A stretch of 14,305 bases of DNA, taken from Nitrospirota bacterium (GTDB taxonomy: Bacteria; Nitrospirota; Thermodesulfovibrionia; Thermodesulfovibrionales; JdFR-85). Under the pieces are notes generated by a model that was not told where the DNA came from, made no database searches, and worked only from the letters and a program-made list of their open reading frames with translations. The stretch is taken from positions 1-14,305 of the forward strand of contig WFTX01000270.1 of assembly GCA_015485235.1 (NCBI GenBank), given 5' to 3'. Position numbers and translations under genes: made by a program. This document shows, piece after piece, positions 6,975-14,295 of this stretch (within the stretch, counting starts at the first letter, position 1; each line of letters opens with the position of its first letter).

Positions 6975-8548
6975 AGCTTGATCACCTTGACGGAAATTAT
7001 GTTCGGGAGCCCGGCCAGTTCATTTACAAGCTCATCGCTTACGTCAGAGTCCACATTGACAACAGAGATGGCCATACCACCTGCCGATTCCCTCCCGAAG
7101 TGCATCCTTGCGATGTTTATGTTGTTCTTCCCGAGGAGGGAACCTATATTCCCGATCACTCCTGGTCTGTCATTGTTGTAAATGAAGAGCATGGTCCCTT
7201 CAGGAACAATCTCCACGGGGAAGTTGTCCACCCTGACGATACGGGGTTCAGTCTTTCCGTAAAGGGTTCCGCATATGGTGGTCTCCCTCCCGTTCGCCCT
7301 GACCCTGAGGACCAGCATGTTATGAAAGTCGAGGGCGTCCTCGCTCGTGGTCTCCTTTACTTCAATCCCCCGTTCTTTTGCGATAATGGGAGCGTTGACG
7401 AAGTTTACCGTCTCAAGCAGGATTGGTGAGAGGAGTCCCTTCAGGGCTGCTATTGTTACGGGTTTTGTGTCAATCTCACGGGCCCTGCCCCTGAACTCCA
7501 GGGTTACCTCGGAAACACCGCCTTCGTATATCTGTGCTCCGAAACTTCCCAGTATCTCGGCAAGCTTGATGTAGGGAAGGAGGAACGGGAGCTGGTCCGA
7601 AGGGATGGAGGGGAAGTTTACCGCATTCCTTATCACTCCGCTCAACAGGTAATCTATGATCTGCTCGGCGACGGCCACGGCGACATTCTCCTGGGCCTCG
7701 GCGGTGGATGCTCCCAGATGGGGAGTACAGATCACTTTGTCCAGTTTTATCAGGCTCAGGTCTTCAGGCGGCTCTTTCTCGTAAACATCCAGGGCCGCTC
7801 CGCCGACCTTGCCTGAGACAATGGCATCATGAAGATCCTTTTCATTCACTATTCCGCCCCTTGCACAGTTTATTATCCTTACCCCGTCCTTCATCTTCTC
7901 TATGGTCTTTGCGTTTATCAGACCCTTTGTCTCGGGAGTGAGTGGGGTATGAATTGTAATAAAGTCAGAGCGGCTGAAGAGTTCGTCAAGGGTGACCTTC
8001 TCAACACCCAGTTCCGCTGCCCTGTCATCACTCAGGAACGGGTCATAACAGATGACGTTCATCTGGAGCCCCTGGGCCCTTCTGGCCACCTGGGAACCGA
8101 TATTCCCGAGACCAAGCACACCAAGGGTTTTGTTATAGAGCTCAATTCCCATGAACTTCTTCTTCTCCCACTTGCCTTCCTTCATTGAAACGGTCGCCTG
8201 GGGGATATTCCTCGCAAGGGCGAACATCATGGCTATGGCATGCTCAGCTGTGGTGATGGTATTACCTCCAGGGGTATTCATGACCACGATCCCCTTCTTG
8301 GTGGCTGCAGCCCTGTCTACATTGTCCAGGCCGGAACCGGCCCTCCCGATCACCTTCAGTTTTTCAGCAGCCTCAATTATATCGGCTGTCACCTTGGTGG
8401 CGGACCGGATGACGAGACCGTGGTACTGTCCTATAATAGCCTTCAGTTCATCCGGTGAGAGACCGGTCTTTACATCCACCTTCAGGCCGGCTTTTTCCAG
8501 GAGCTCAACACCCTTTGGGGAGATATTATCACTTACCAAGACCTTCAT
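6971..8548 (-). CDS. serA: D-3-phosphoglycerate dehydrogenase
   Basis: SerA oxidises 3-phosphoglycerate to 3-phosphohydroxypyruvate with NAD, the entry step of serine synthesis. The substrate domain carries VIGRAGSGLDNVD (66-78). The Rossmann core has GLGNIG at 146-151 followed by Asp169 for NAD preference. Catalytic residues are Arg230 (NCARGG), Glu259 (DVYEKEP) and His277 (CTPHLGAS). Residues of about 300-450 form the allosteric substrate-binding domain of long SerA enzymes, and about 452-525 is an ACT domain (NDRPGVIGNIGSLL), the usual site of serine feedback inhibition. At 525 residues it is full length. AGGAGG lies 10 bases before the ATG. It is separated from serC by 219 bases, nearly all degenerate repeat, and is coupled to hisZ by a 4-base overlap. 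Confidence 0.98.
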   Translation of the reverse strand: MKVLVSDNISPKGVELLEKAGLKVDVKTGLSPDELKAIIGQYHGLVIRSATKVTADIIEAAEKLKVIGRAGSGLDNVDRAAATKKGIVVMNTPGGNTITTAEHAIAMMFALARNIPQATVSMKEGKWEKKKFMGIELYNKTLGVLGLGNIGSQVARRAQGLQMNVICYDPFLSDDRAAELGVEKVTLDELFSRSDFITIHTPLTPETKGLINAKTIEKMKDGVRIINCARGGIVNEKDLHDAIVSGKVGGAALDVYEKEPPEDLSLIKLDKVICTPHLGASTAEAQENVAVAVAEQIIDYLLSGVIRNAVNFPSIPSDQLPFLLPYIKLAEILGSFGAQIYEGGVSEVTLEFRGRAREIDTKPVTIAALKGLLSPILLETVNFVNAPIIAKERGIEVKETTSEDALDFHNMLVLRVRANGRETTICGTLYGKTEPRIVRVDNFPVEIVPEGTMLFIYNNDRPGVIGNIGSLLGKNNINIARMHFGRESAGGMAISVVNVDSDVSDELVNELAGLPNIISVKVIKL

Positions 8549-8581
8549 TCTTTCTTATCCTCCTGAGTTTATTGAAATCAA

Positions 8582-8764
8582 ATCCTAAATCCTAATCTCT
8601 AAAATCCTAAACAAATCTTAATATCTAAATTCAAAACTTATGGAACGCAGATTAACACTGAAACTGAACGACTATCACAGATTCTCCTCAACCTAAACCT
8701 CGACATTGTCCTCAGCCTCGATCTCGGCCTTAACCTTGACCTTAACCTCAACCTCAGCCTGTCC
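8582..8764. repeat. Three abutting degenerate repeat arrays filling the serC-serA spacer
   Basis: Heptamers ATCCTAA, ATCCTAA, TCTCTAA and relatives run from 8582 to about 8635. A loose decamer-like stretch, AACGCAGATT to CACAGATT, covers 8644-8683. Twelve contiguous hexamers in one register occupy 8687-8758, nine of them fitting CTYRRC exactly. CTGTCCTTTT follows at 8759-8768 and touches the serC stop codon. On the serC sense strand this reads stop, AAAAGGACAG, GYYRRG array, decamers, then heptamers. The array leaves little unique sequence before the serA ribosome site. Confidence 0.8.
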
Positions 8765-8767
8765 TTT

Positions 8768-9850
8768 TCAGACATGTTTTTTCTCAAACTCCTCCATGAA
8801 CCCTATAAGTGCCTCAACACCCTCTTCGGGCATTGCATTATAGATGCTTGCCCGCATCCCGCCGACCGATCTGTGCCCTTTCAGGTTTACCAGACCGGCT
8901 TCAGCCGCAAGCTCCAGAAACTTGCCGTCGAGGCCGGGTGTCTTCAGGGTGAAAGGGATGTTCATCCAGGACCTGCAGTCAGGGTTGACAGGGTTGTGGT
9001 AGAAGTCAGAAGAGTCGATGAAGCCATAGAGCCTCTCAGCCTTTTTCCTGTTTCTCTCTGCCATCCCTTCAAGGCCACCCCGTTCCTTTATCCATTCGAA
9101 GACAAGACCTGCCATGTACCACGCATAGGTGGGTGGAGTATTATACATGGAACCCGCCTTTGCATGGGTTGCGTAATCAAACATCGTCGGGGTCCCTGAA
9201 ACAGGGGAGCCTATCAGGTCATCCCGGACTATCACAATGGTGAGACCGGCAGGCCCTATATTCTTCTGTGCCCCGGCATAGATCAGGCCGAACCTGCTTA
9301 CATCAAGAGGCCTTGAAAGTATTGTCGATGACATGTCAGCTACAAGGGGAACCTCGCCAGTTTCCGGTATGTAGGGAAACTCCACTCCCCCGATCGTCTC
9401 ATTGGGTGTGTAATGGACGTAGGCTGCCTCCGGGTCAAGATCCCACGATTCCCGTGGGGGGATAGTGGTGAAATTCGTCTCCTCACTACTGGCGGCTATT
9501 CTTACTTCACAGAATCTCTTCGCTTCGGCGATAGCCTTTTTGGACCAGTATCCGGTATTTATGTAGTCAGCGCTCTTCTTTCCTCTCAGGAGGTTCATGG
9601 GAATCATCGCAAACTGGCTTGACGCACCGCCCTGGAGAAAGAGCACTTTATAGTTTTCAGGGATGGCCATTATCTCTCTGAGGTCGGACTCAGCCTTTTC
9701 AGCTATGGAACCGAATTCCTTGCTCCTGTGGCTCATCTCCATGACAGACATCCCGGCACCCCGCCAGTCCTCCATCTCACCGGCAGCCCTCTTGAGGACC
9801 TCCTCAGGAAGCATGGCCGGGCCGGCGCTGAAATTGAATACCCTCGGCAT
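8768..9850 (-). CDS. serC: Phosphoserine aminotransferase
   Basis: SerC transfers an amino group from glutamate to 3-phosphohydroxypyruvate, the SerA product, giving phosphoserine. It is a PLP-dependent class V aminotransferase. FNFSAGPAMLP (6-15) is the family N-terminal signature, FLQGGASSQF (71-80) binds cofactor phosphate, ADMSSTILSRP follows (171-181), and GAQKNIGPAG holds the PLP Lys196. HRSVGGMRASIYNA near the C-terminus is conserved for substrate binding. The length of 360 residues is typical. AAAAGGAG lies 9 bases before the ATG. It is first in the leftward block, so its promoter should lie in the 229-base spacer shared with the htrA gene; an AT-rich TATATAAA on the minus strand near 9877-9884 is a possible -10, but no good -35 is seen. 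Confidence 0.98.
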   Translation of the reverse strand: MPRVFNFSAGPAMLPEEVLKRAAGEMEDWRGAGMSVMEMSHRSKEFGSIAEKAESDLREIMAIPENYKVLFLQGGASSQFAMIPMNLLRGKKSADYINTGYWSKKAIAEAKRFCEVRIAASSEETNFTTIPPRESWDLDPEAAYVHYTPNETIGGVEFPYIPETGEVPLVADMSSTILSRPLDVSRFGLIYAGAQKNIGPAGLTIVIVRDDLIGSPVSGTPTMFDYATHAKAGSMYNTPPTYAWYMAGLVFEWIKERGGLEGMAERNRKKAERLYGFIDSSDFYHNPVNPDCRSWMNIPFTLKTPGLDGKFLELAAEAGLVNLKGHRSVGGMRASIYNAMPEEGVEALIGFMEEFEKKHV

Positions 9851-9907
9851 AGTATCACACTCCTTTTCAGTGATGTTTATATATCGCCTACCAATATTGA
9901 TTCAGCC

Positions 9908-10065
9908 CTGACAAAAACCGGAAATCTCCGCCCGAAATATACATTGCAGGCCTTGAGAGGGCAGGAGAGGCCACGTCCCGTATTGGTCCCTCTCACAGGC
10001 CCTTCTTTATGGAAAACGGTATCTCTCCGGTAAGTCAGACAGCAGAGGGGGGTTCCCCCTTTTTT
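9908..10065 (+). ncRNA. Candidate structured small RNA with terminator, possibly 6S-like
   Basis: The + strand can fold into a single interrupted rod. CTGAC (9908-9912) pairs with GTCAG (10034-10038), CCGG (9918-9921) with CCGG (10027-10030), and CCG (9928-9930) with CGG (10017-10019). An unpaired bubble follows, 18 bases on one side (9931-9948) and 15 on the other (10002-10016). A 13-pair apical stem with one bulge then joins 9949-9961 to 9988-10001. A GC hairpin and T-run follow at 10046-10065, giving the strand. Closing stem, large bubble and apical stem are the layout of 6S RNA, and CCGAAATATACAT in the bubble faintly recalls the E. coli bubble sequence. The family call is inference. The 5' end is not fixed; a weak TATATAT at 9878-9884 could start it near 9891. 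The alternative is a serC leader on the other strand. Confidence 0.45.
10046..10065 (+). terminator. Rho-independent terminator in the serC/htrA spacer
   Basis: AGGGGG (10046-10051) pairs perfectly with CCCCCT (10055-10060) across a 3-base loop, and five more T residues follow (10061-10065). The polarity is rightward, yet no rightward protein gene ends before it. It therefore either ends a small RNA or acts as an attenuator in front of the htrA gene. A -35-like TTGCAA overlaps the end of the T-run. Confidence 0.65.
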
Positions 10066-10093
10066 GCAATTATGGGAATTTGACTATTATAAT
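10064..10093 (+). promoter_or_regulatory. Candidate sigma-70-type promoter for the htrA gene
   Basis: TTGCAA (10064-10069) and a perfect TATAAT (10088-10093) are separated by 18 bases. Transcription would start at about 10100, one base before the ATG at 10101. The promoter lies directly after the terminator, as expected for an independently expressed gene. Confidence 0.4.
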
Positions 10094-10100
10094 AAAAAAT

Positions 10101-11558
<1,458 letters not shown>

Positions 11559-11574
11559 GGGGTTCTATAAAAAA

Positions 11575-11624
11575 GCGTGCAGCGTTGAGCGGATAGGGAA
11601 AGGCAGGTTGAGGTCAAGGTCAAG
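11575..11624. repeat. Composite repeats downstream of the htrA gene
   Basis: AGCG-type heptamers (AGCGTGC, AGCGTTG, AGCGGAT, then AGGG) begin 16 bases past the stop codon. AAAGGCAG at 11599-11606 and three GYYRRG hexamers (GTTGAG, GTCAAG, GTCAAG) at 11607-11624 follow. Both modules are in the sense direction of the upstream gene, as downstream of the HicB-like gene, though their order is reversed there. Confidence 0.7.
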
Positions 11625-11665
11625 TTGCTTTTTCCCGCGTTCCTTTGTTTCAGATTCTGAAAAGA

Positions 11666-11675
11666 AAGGAGGTGA
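11666..11675 (+). promoter_or_regulatory. Extended Shine-Dalgarno site of the yacL-like gene
   Basis: AAGGAGGTGA is a ten-base perfect match to the classical anti-Shine-Dalgarno sequence and lies 9 bases before the ATG. It confirms the start at 11685 and contrasts with the htrA gene upstream, which has none. Confidence 0.8.
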
Positions 11676-11684
11676 GTAAAAAAG

Positions 11685-12689
11685 ATGCTTACAGTGATAA
11701 GATTCATTATCTTTCTCTCCCTGATAGCCGGTGGCTTCCTGGTGGGAGGGAGGTATGGATATGAGCTATGGGGTGCAGTGGCAGGCCTTTTGCTTGGTGT
11801 TTTAACCCTTCTGTCTGATACCCTCTTTCAGAAGGTCAGAATTGGAAGATTTTTTGGTGCCTTTTTGGGGCTTTTATTCGGGCTGCTTTTTGCACGGCTC
11901 ATACTCCTGCCCTTCCAGCCTCTGATGGCCGGGAATGAGACGATTGCGGTCTTTATTCTGAATGCCCTCTTAGGGTATGGCGGTCTTCTGATAGGGGCCA
12001 AGAGGGGTAAACACCTGACTGTTTCCAGCATTATGAGGCTTTTCAAGGGTCAGCCCGTTGAGGGCAACCTGAAGATCCTTGACACCAGTGTAATCATTGA
12101 CGGCAGGATTGCCGATGTATGCGATACGGGGTTTATTGAAGGAACATTCATAATCCCCCAGTTCATCCTGCAGGAATTGCAGCATATCGCAGACTCATCG
12201 GACTCCATGAAACGGGCGAGAGGAAGACGTGGCCTGGATATACTCCACCGGATACAGAAGATGTCTGACATCAATGTGAAGATCGTTGAGGAGGACTTCC
12301 CCAACATAAAGGAGGTGGATGCAAAATTAGTGGCCCTTGCCAAACTGATGGATGCTAAGGTGATGACGAATGACTTCAACCTCAACAAGGTGGCAGAGCT
12401 TCAGGGAGTCAGGGTCCTGAACATCAATGAGCTGGCCAACTCTCTGAAGCCTATAGTCCTTCCCGGTGAGTCTCTGAGGGTCTTCGTTCTGAAGGAGGGA
12501 AAGGAACAGAGACAGGGTGTGGCCTACCTTGATGACGGAACGATGGTTGTTGTGGAACAGGGAAGAAAATTTATCGGGAAGACCATTGACGTTGAGGTAA
12601 CAAGTGTGCTCCAGACCACTGCGGGAAGGATGATCTTCTCAAAGCCGAAAAACAATCATGAGCGCAATGAAGGCAGGGGAGGAAAATAA
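11685..12689 (+). CDS. YacL-like membrane PIN/TRAM-domain protein
   Basis: Residues 1-108 hold four hydrophobic segments (about 4-21, 27-45, 57-76, 86-104). A PIN nuclease-like domain covers about 129-255 with the acidic set Asp133 (LDTSVIIDGR), Glu164, Asp212 and Asp230 (MTNDFNL), all consistent with a metal-dependent active site. A TRAM domain (about 258-325), a presumed RNA-binding beta-barrel, closes the protein. The domain order matches Bacillus YacL and related PIN/TRAM proteins; the substrate is not established. A strong ribosome site sets the start. The stop codon shares one base with the ispD start (TAATG), indicating coupling. In Bacillus subtilis yacL also precedes ispD and ispF, so the order is conserved across distant phyla. 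Confidence 0.93.
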   Translation: MLTVIRFIIFLSLIAGGFLVGGRYGYELWGAVAGLLLGVLTLLSDTLFQKVRIGRFFGAFLGLLFGLLFARLILLPFQPLMAGNETIAVFILNALLGYGGLLIGAKRGKHLTVSSIMRLFKGQPVEGNLKILDTSVIIDGRIADVCDTGFIEGTFIIPQFILQELQHIADSSDSMKRARGRRGLDILHRIQKMSDINVKIVEEDFPNIKEVDAKLVALAKLMDAKVMTNDFNLNKVAELQGVRVLNINELANSLKPIVLPGESLRVFVLKEGKEQRQGVAYLDDGTMVVVEQGRKFIGKTIDVEVTSVLQTTAGRMIFSKPKNNHERNEGRGGK

Positions 12690-13372
12690 TGGCTGCAGTA
12701 ACGGCCATAGTCCCCGCTGCAGGCAGCGGAAGGCGATTCGGGGGAGACAAGGTTTTTGCAATGCTGAGGGGCCGGGCTGTAATAGCCTGGACCCTTCAGG
12801 CTCTCCATGAAGTTCCGTCAATAGAAGAGGTTATTCCTGTTGTATCTCCTGACTTGATGGACAGAATGCTCCGTCTTGTTGAAGAAGAGTCATTCAGAAA
12901 GGTAAGAAAGGTGGTTCCAGGCGGGAAGGAGAGGTATCATTCTGTAAGGAACGGACTTGATGCAACAGATGAAGAGACTGCTCTGGTACTGATACATGAC
13001 GGAGTGCGCCCCCTGGCAGGACCGGGTTTTATTGCCGGACTGATTGATGCGGTAGGAGATTATGACGGAGTGGTACCGGGATTCATGCCTCCTGATACAA
13101 TAAAGGTGAGAGACGGCTCTTATGTGAAGGAGACACTCAGGAGAGAGAGGCTTGTTGCGGTCCAGACTCCGCAGGTATTCAGGTATGAAGTCCTGAAAAG
13201 GGCTTATGATAAAGTGATGGCGGAACGTTACCACTATACTGATGATGCCCAGGTGGTTGAAATGGCAGGGGGGAGGGTTAGAATTGTTGAAGGAGATCGG
13301 CGGAATATCAAGATCACCTCTCCTGAGGATCTGGTTGTGGCTGAAGCCCTGCTCTCCATGAACGTTGCATAA
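12689..13372 (+). CDS. ispD: 2-C-methyl-D-erythritol 4-phosphate cytidylyltransferase
   Basis: IspD activates methylerythritol phosphate with CTP in the third step of the non-mevalonate isoprenoid pathway. The N-terminal nucleotide loop reads VPAAGSGRRFGGDK (8-21). GGKERYHSVRNGL, LIHDGVRPL, TPQVFRYEVL, TDDAQVVE and DRRNIKITSPEDL are the expected motifs, so the gene looks functional at 227 residues. One oddity is that the loop between Arg16 and Lys21 is two residues shorter than in E. coli or Bacillus IspD, where the conserved lysine is seven residues after the arginine. The ATG overlaps the yacL-like stop by one base, with AGGGGAGG just upstream. The next pathway gene in the window, ispF, follows after 172 bases. 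Confidence 0.96.
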   Translation: MAAVTAIVPAAGSGRRFGGDKVFAMLRGRAVIAWTLQALHEVPSIEEVIPVVSPDLMDRMLRLVEEESFRKVRKVVPGGKERYHSVRNGLDATDEETALVLIHDGVRPLAGPGFIAGLIDAVGDYDGVVPGFMPPDTIKVRDGSYVKETLRRERLVAVQTPQVFRYEVLKRAYDKVMAERYHYTDDAQVVEMAGGRVRIVEGDRRNIKITSPEDLVVAEALLSMNVA

Positions 13373-13374
13373 AA

Positions 13375-13533
13375 ATGAGGTTTGGCAGGGGGGATATCCT
13401 TACGGATCTCCCAACGCAATATGGTGTGATTCCCCTGGAGACAAGACAGGTGGAGAAGGCTCTCTGGGTGTACGCCCCGGCCTTCGGGAAGTATTTATGC
13501 AACAGGAAGGTTTCCATGATTGAGAGACCTTGA
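13375..13533 (+). CDS. Possible 52-residue ORF between ispD and ispF, unrecognised
   Basis: An ATG two bases after the ispD stop opens a 52-codon frame that ends with TGA at 13531, 11 bases before ispF. The product would be a soluble, slightly basic peptide beginning MRFGRGDILT and ending MIERP. I recognise no family. Its codons (AGG, GAG, CTC, CTG) look like those of neighbouring genes and it fills the gap almost exactly. Against it, no Shine-Dalgarno sequence precedes the ATG, and short open frames occur by chance. The stretch also contains AAGACAG GTGGAG (13443-13455), close to the seed of the spacer repeats seen elsewhere, which favours non-coding spacer. Confidence 0.22.
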   Translation: MRFGRGDILTDLPTQYGVIPLETRQVEKALWVYAPAFGKYLCNRKVSMIERP

Positions 13534-13544
13534 AGGAGTGAAGA

Positions 13545-14012
13545 ATGAGAATAGGTATGGGTTACGACTCCCATCGTTTTGAAGAAGGAAGACCCCTTGT
13601 GATCGGAGGTGTAGCAATCCCCCACAAAAAGGGTCTTTCAGGGCACTCGGATGCCGATGTCCTTGTCCATGCGATTATTGACGGGATTATCGGGGCGATG
13701 GGTACAGGGGATATAGGGAGATACTTCCCTGACACTGATCCAGCCTACAGGGATGCATCCAGCCTGGAACTGTTAAAATACATAATAGAGGAGATGAAAG
13801 GGCTCGGTCTCAGAATTGAATGGGTGGATGCAACGGTTATTGCCGAGGCTCCCAGGATCGGTCCTTACATACAGGAGATGATAGAGAGCCTTAAAAGATC
13901 CGGACTTCCAGAAGGGAAGGTGAATATAAAGGCAAAAACAAACGAAGGGATGGGCTTTGTGGGGAGGGAGGAAGGGATAGCCGCAATAGCGGTGGTCCTG
14001 CTGATGGAGTGA
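13545..14012 (+). CDS. ispF: 2-C-methyl-D-erythritol 2,4-cyclodiphosphate synthase
   Basis: IspF cyclises CDP-methylerythritol 2-phosphate, releasing CMP, in the isoprenoid pathway; it acts as a trimer with a zinc ion at each active site. MGYDSHRFEEGRPL supplies the metal ligands Asp8 and His10, and His42 (VLVHAIIDGIIGA) completes the set. GHSDADV, the FPDTDP segment and the C-terminal EGMGFVGREEGIAA are conserved. At 155 residues it is complete. AAGGAG lies 6 bases before the ATG. The intervening enzyme of the pathway, IspE, is not in this window. The stop codon overlaps the GTG of the next small gene by four bases. Confidence 0.97.
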   Translation: MRIGMGYDSHRFEEGRPLVIGGVAIPHKKGLSGHSDADVLVHAIIDGIIGAMGTGDIGRYFPDTDPAYRDASSLELLKYIIEEMKGLGLRIEWVDATVIAEAPRIGPYIQEMIESLKRSGLPEGKVNIKAKTNEGMGFVGREEGIAAIAVVLLME

Positions 14013-14182
14013 GAAAGATCCAGTTGATGAGAGATGAGGACGGCCGATGGGTCGGAATGACCGGAGAGCTCCCCGGTTTTGTGGCCAGGGGAGATACCGA
14101 GGCCGAGGTGATAAACAGGATCAGGGAGGCCCTCATGCTGTATTATCCCTGCGGGGAGTGCGATGAGGAAAAGACAGGTTGA
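14009..14182 (+). CDS. HicB-like small protein (orphan antitoxin-type fold)
   Basis: This 57-codon gene starts with GTG overlapping the ispF stop as GTGA and ends at TGA 14180-14182. The sequence follows the HicB N-terminal pattern: DEDGRWVGMTGELPGFVARGDT (10-30, with the hallmark aromatic, LPG and GDT residues) and then an amphipathic helix, EAEVINRIREALMLY. It lacks the C-terminal DNA-binding domain of full HicB antitoxins, and no HicA toxin gene lies beside it, though the window ends 123 bases later. Two cysteines (YPCGEC) near the end are unusual. Its final codons run into the spacer repeat module, so the stop lies inside a GTTGAG hexamer. Orphan HicB-like proteins of this size are common and their function is unknown. 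Translational coupling to ispF is likely. Confidence 0.72.
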   Translation: MRKIQLMRDEDGRWVGMTGELPGFVARGDTEAEVINRIREALMLYYPCGECDEEKTG

Positions 14183-14295
14183 GGCGAAAAATCGTATAGC
14201 GTATAGCGTGAAGCGGGTAGAGTGGCAAAACGCGAGAAAGACAATGACTAATACACCAATACACCAATATACCAATATACCAATGACCAATATAC
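14169..14295. repeat. Composite repeats after the HicB-like gene
   Basis: AAAAGACAG (14169-14177) and one GTTGAG hexamer start inside the gene's last codons. Heptamers CGTATAG, CGTATAG, CGTGAAG and CGGGTAG run at 14193-14220. Octamers TAATACAC, CAATACAC, CAATATAC, CAATATAC, a 7-base CAATGAC and CAATATAC cover 14249-14295. The octamer is the reverse complement of the one beside purA, so both lie in the sense direction of their upstream gene. No gene is visible from 14183 to the window end. Confidence 0.75.

Noticed and set aside
6881..7429. A 182-codon + strand frame across the serA/hisZ junction
   Set aside because: It lies opposite the SerA ACT domain and the HisZ N-terminus, both well conserved; its product is low in hydrophobic core pattern and unrecognised.
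9908..10038. The structured region as SRP RNA (4.5S), tmRNA or RNase P RNA
   Set aside because: The SRP apical loop motif, a tmRNA tRNA-like end and the RNase P GAGGAAAGTCC core were looked for and not seen.
9851..10045. The serC/htrA spacer as a riboswitch or T-box leader of serC on the minus strand
   Set aside because: I could not find the T-box AGGGTGG-type core or glycine-riboswitch motifs, and the T-run terminator faces the other way. The minus strand can form the same stems, so it is not fully excluded.
10080..10100. TTG at 10080 as the start of the htrA gene
   Set aside because: It adds seven residues before the natural MKKK anchor, lacks a ribosome site and overlaps the likely promoter; ATG 10101 is preferred, though not proven.
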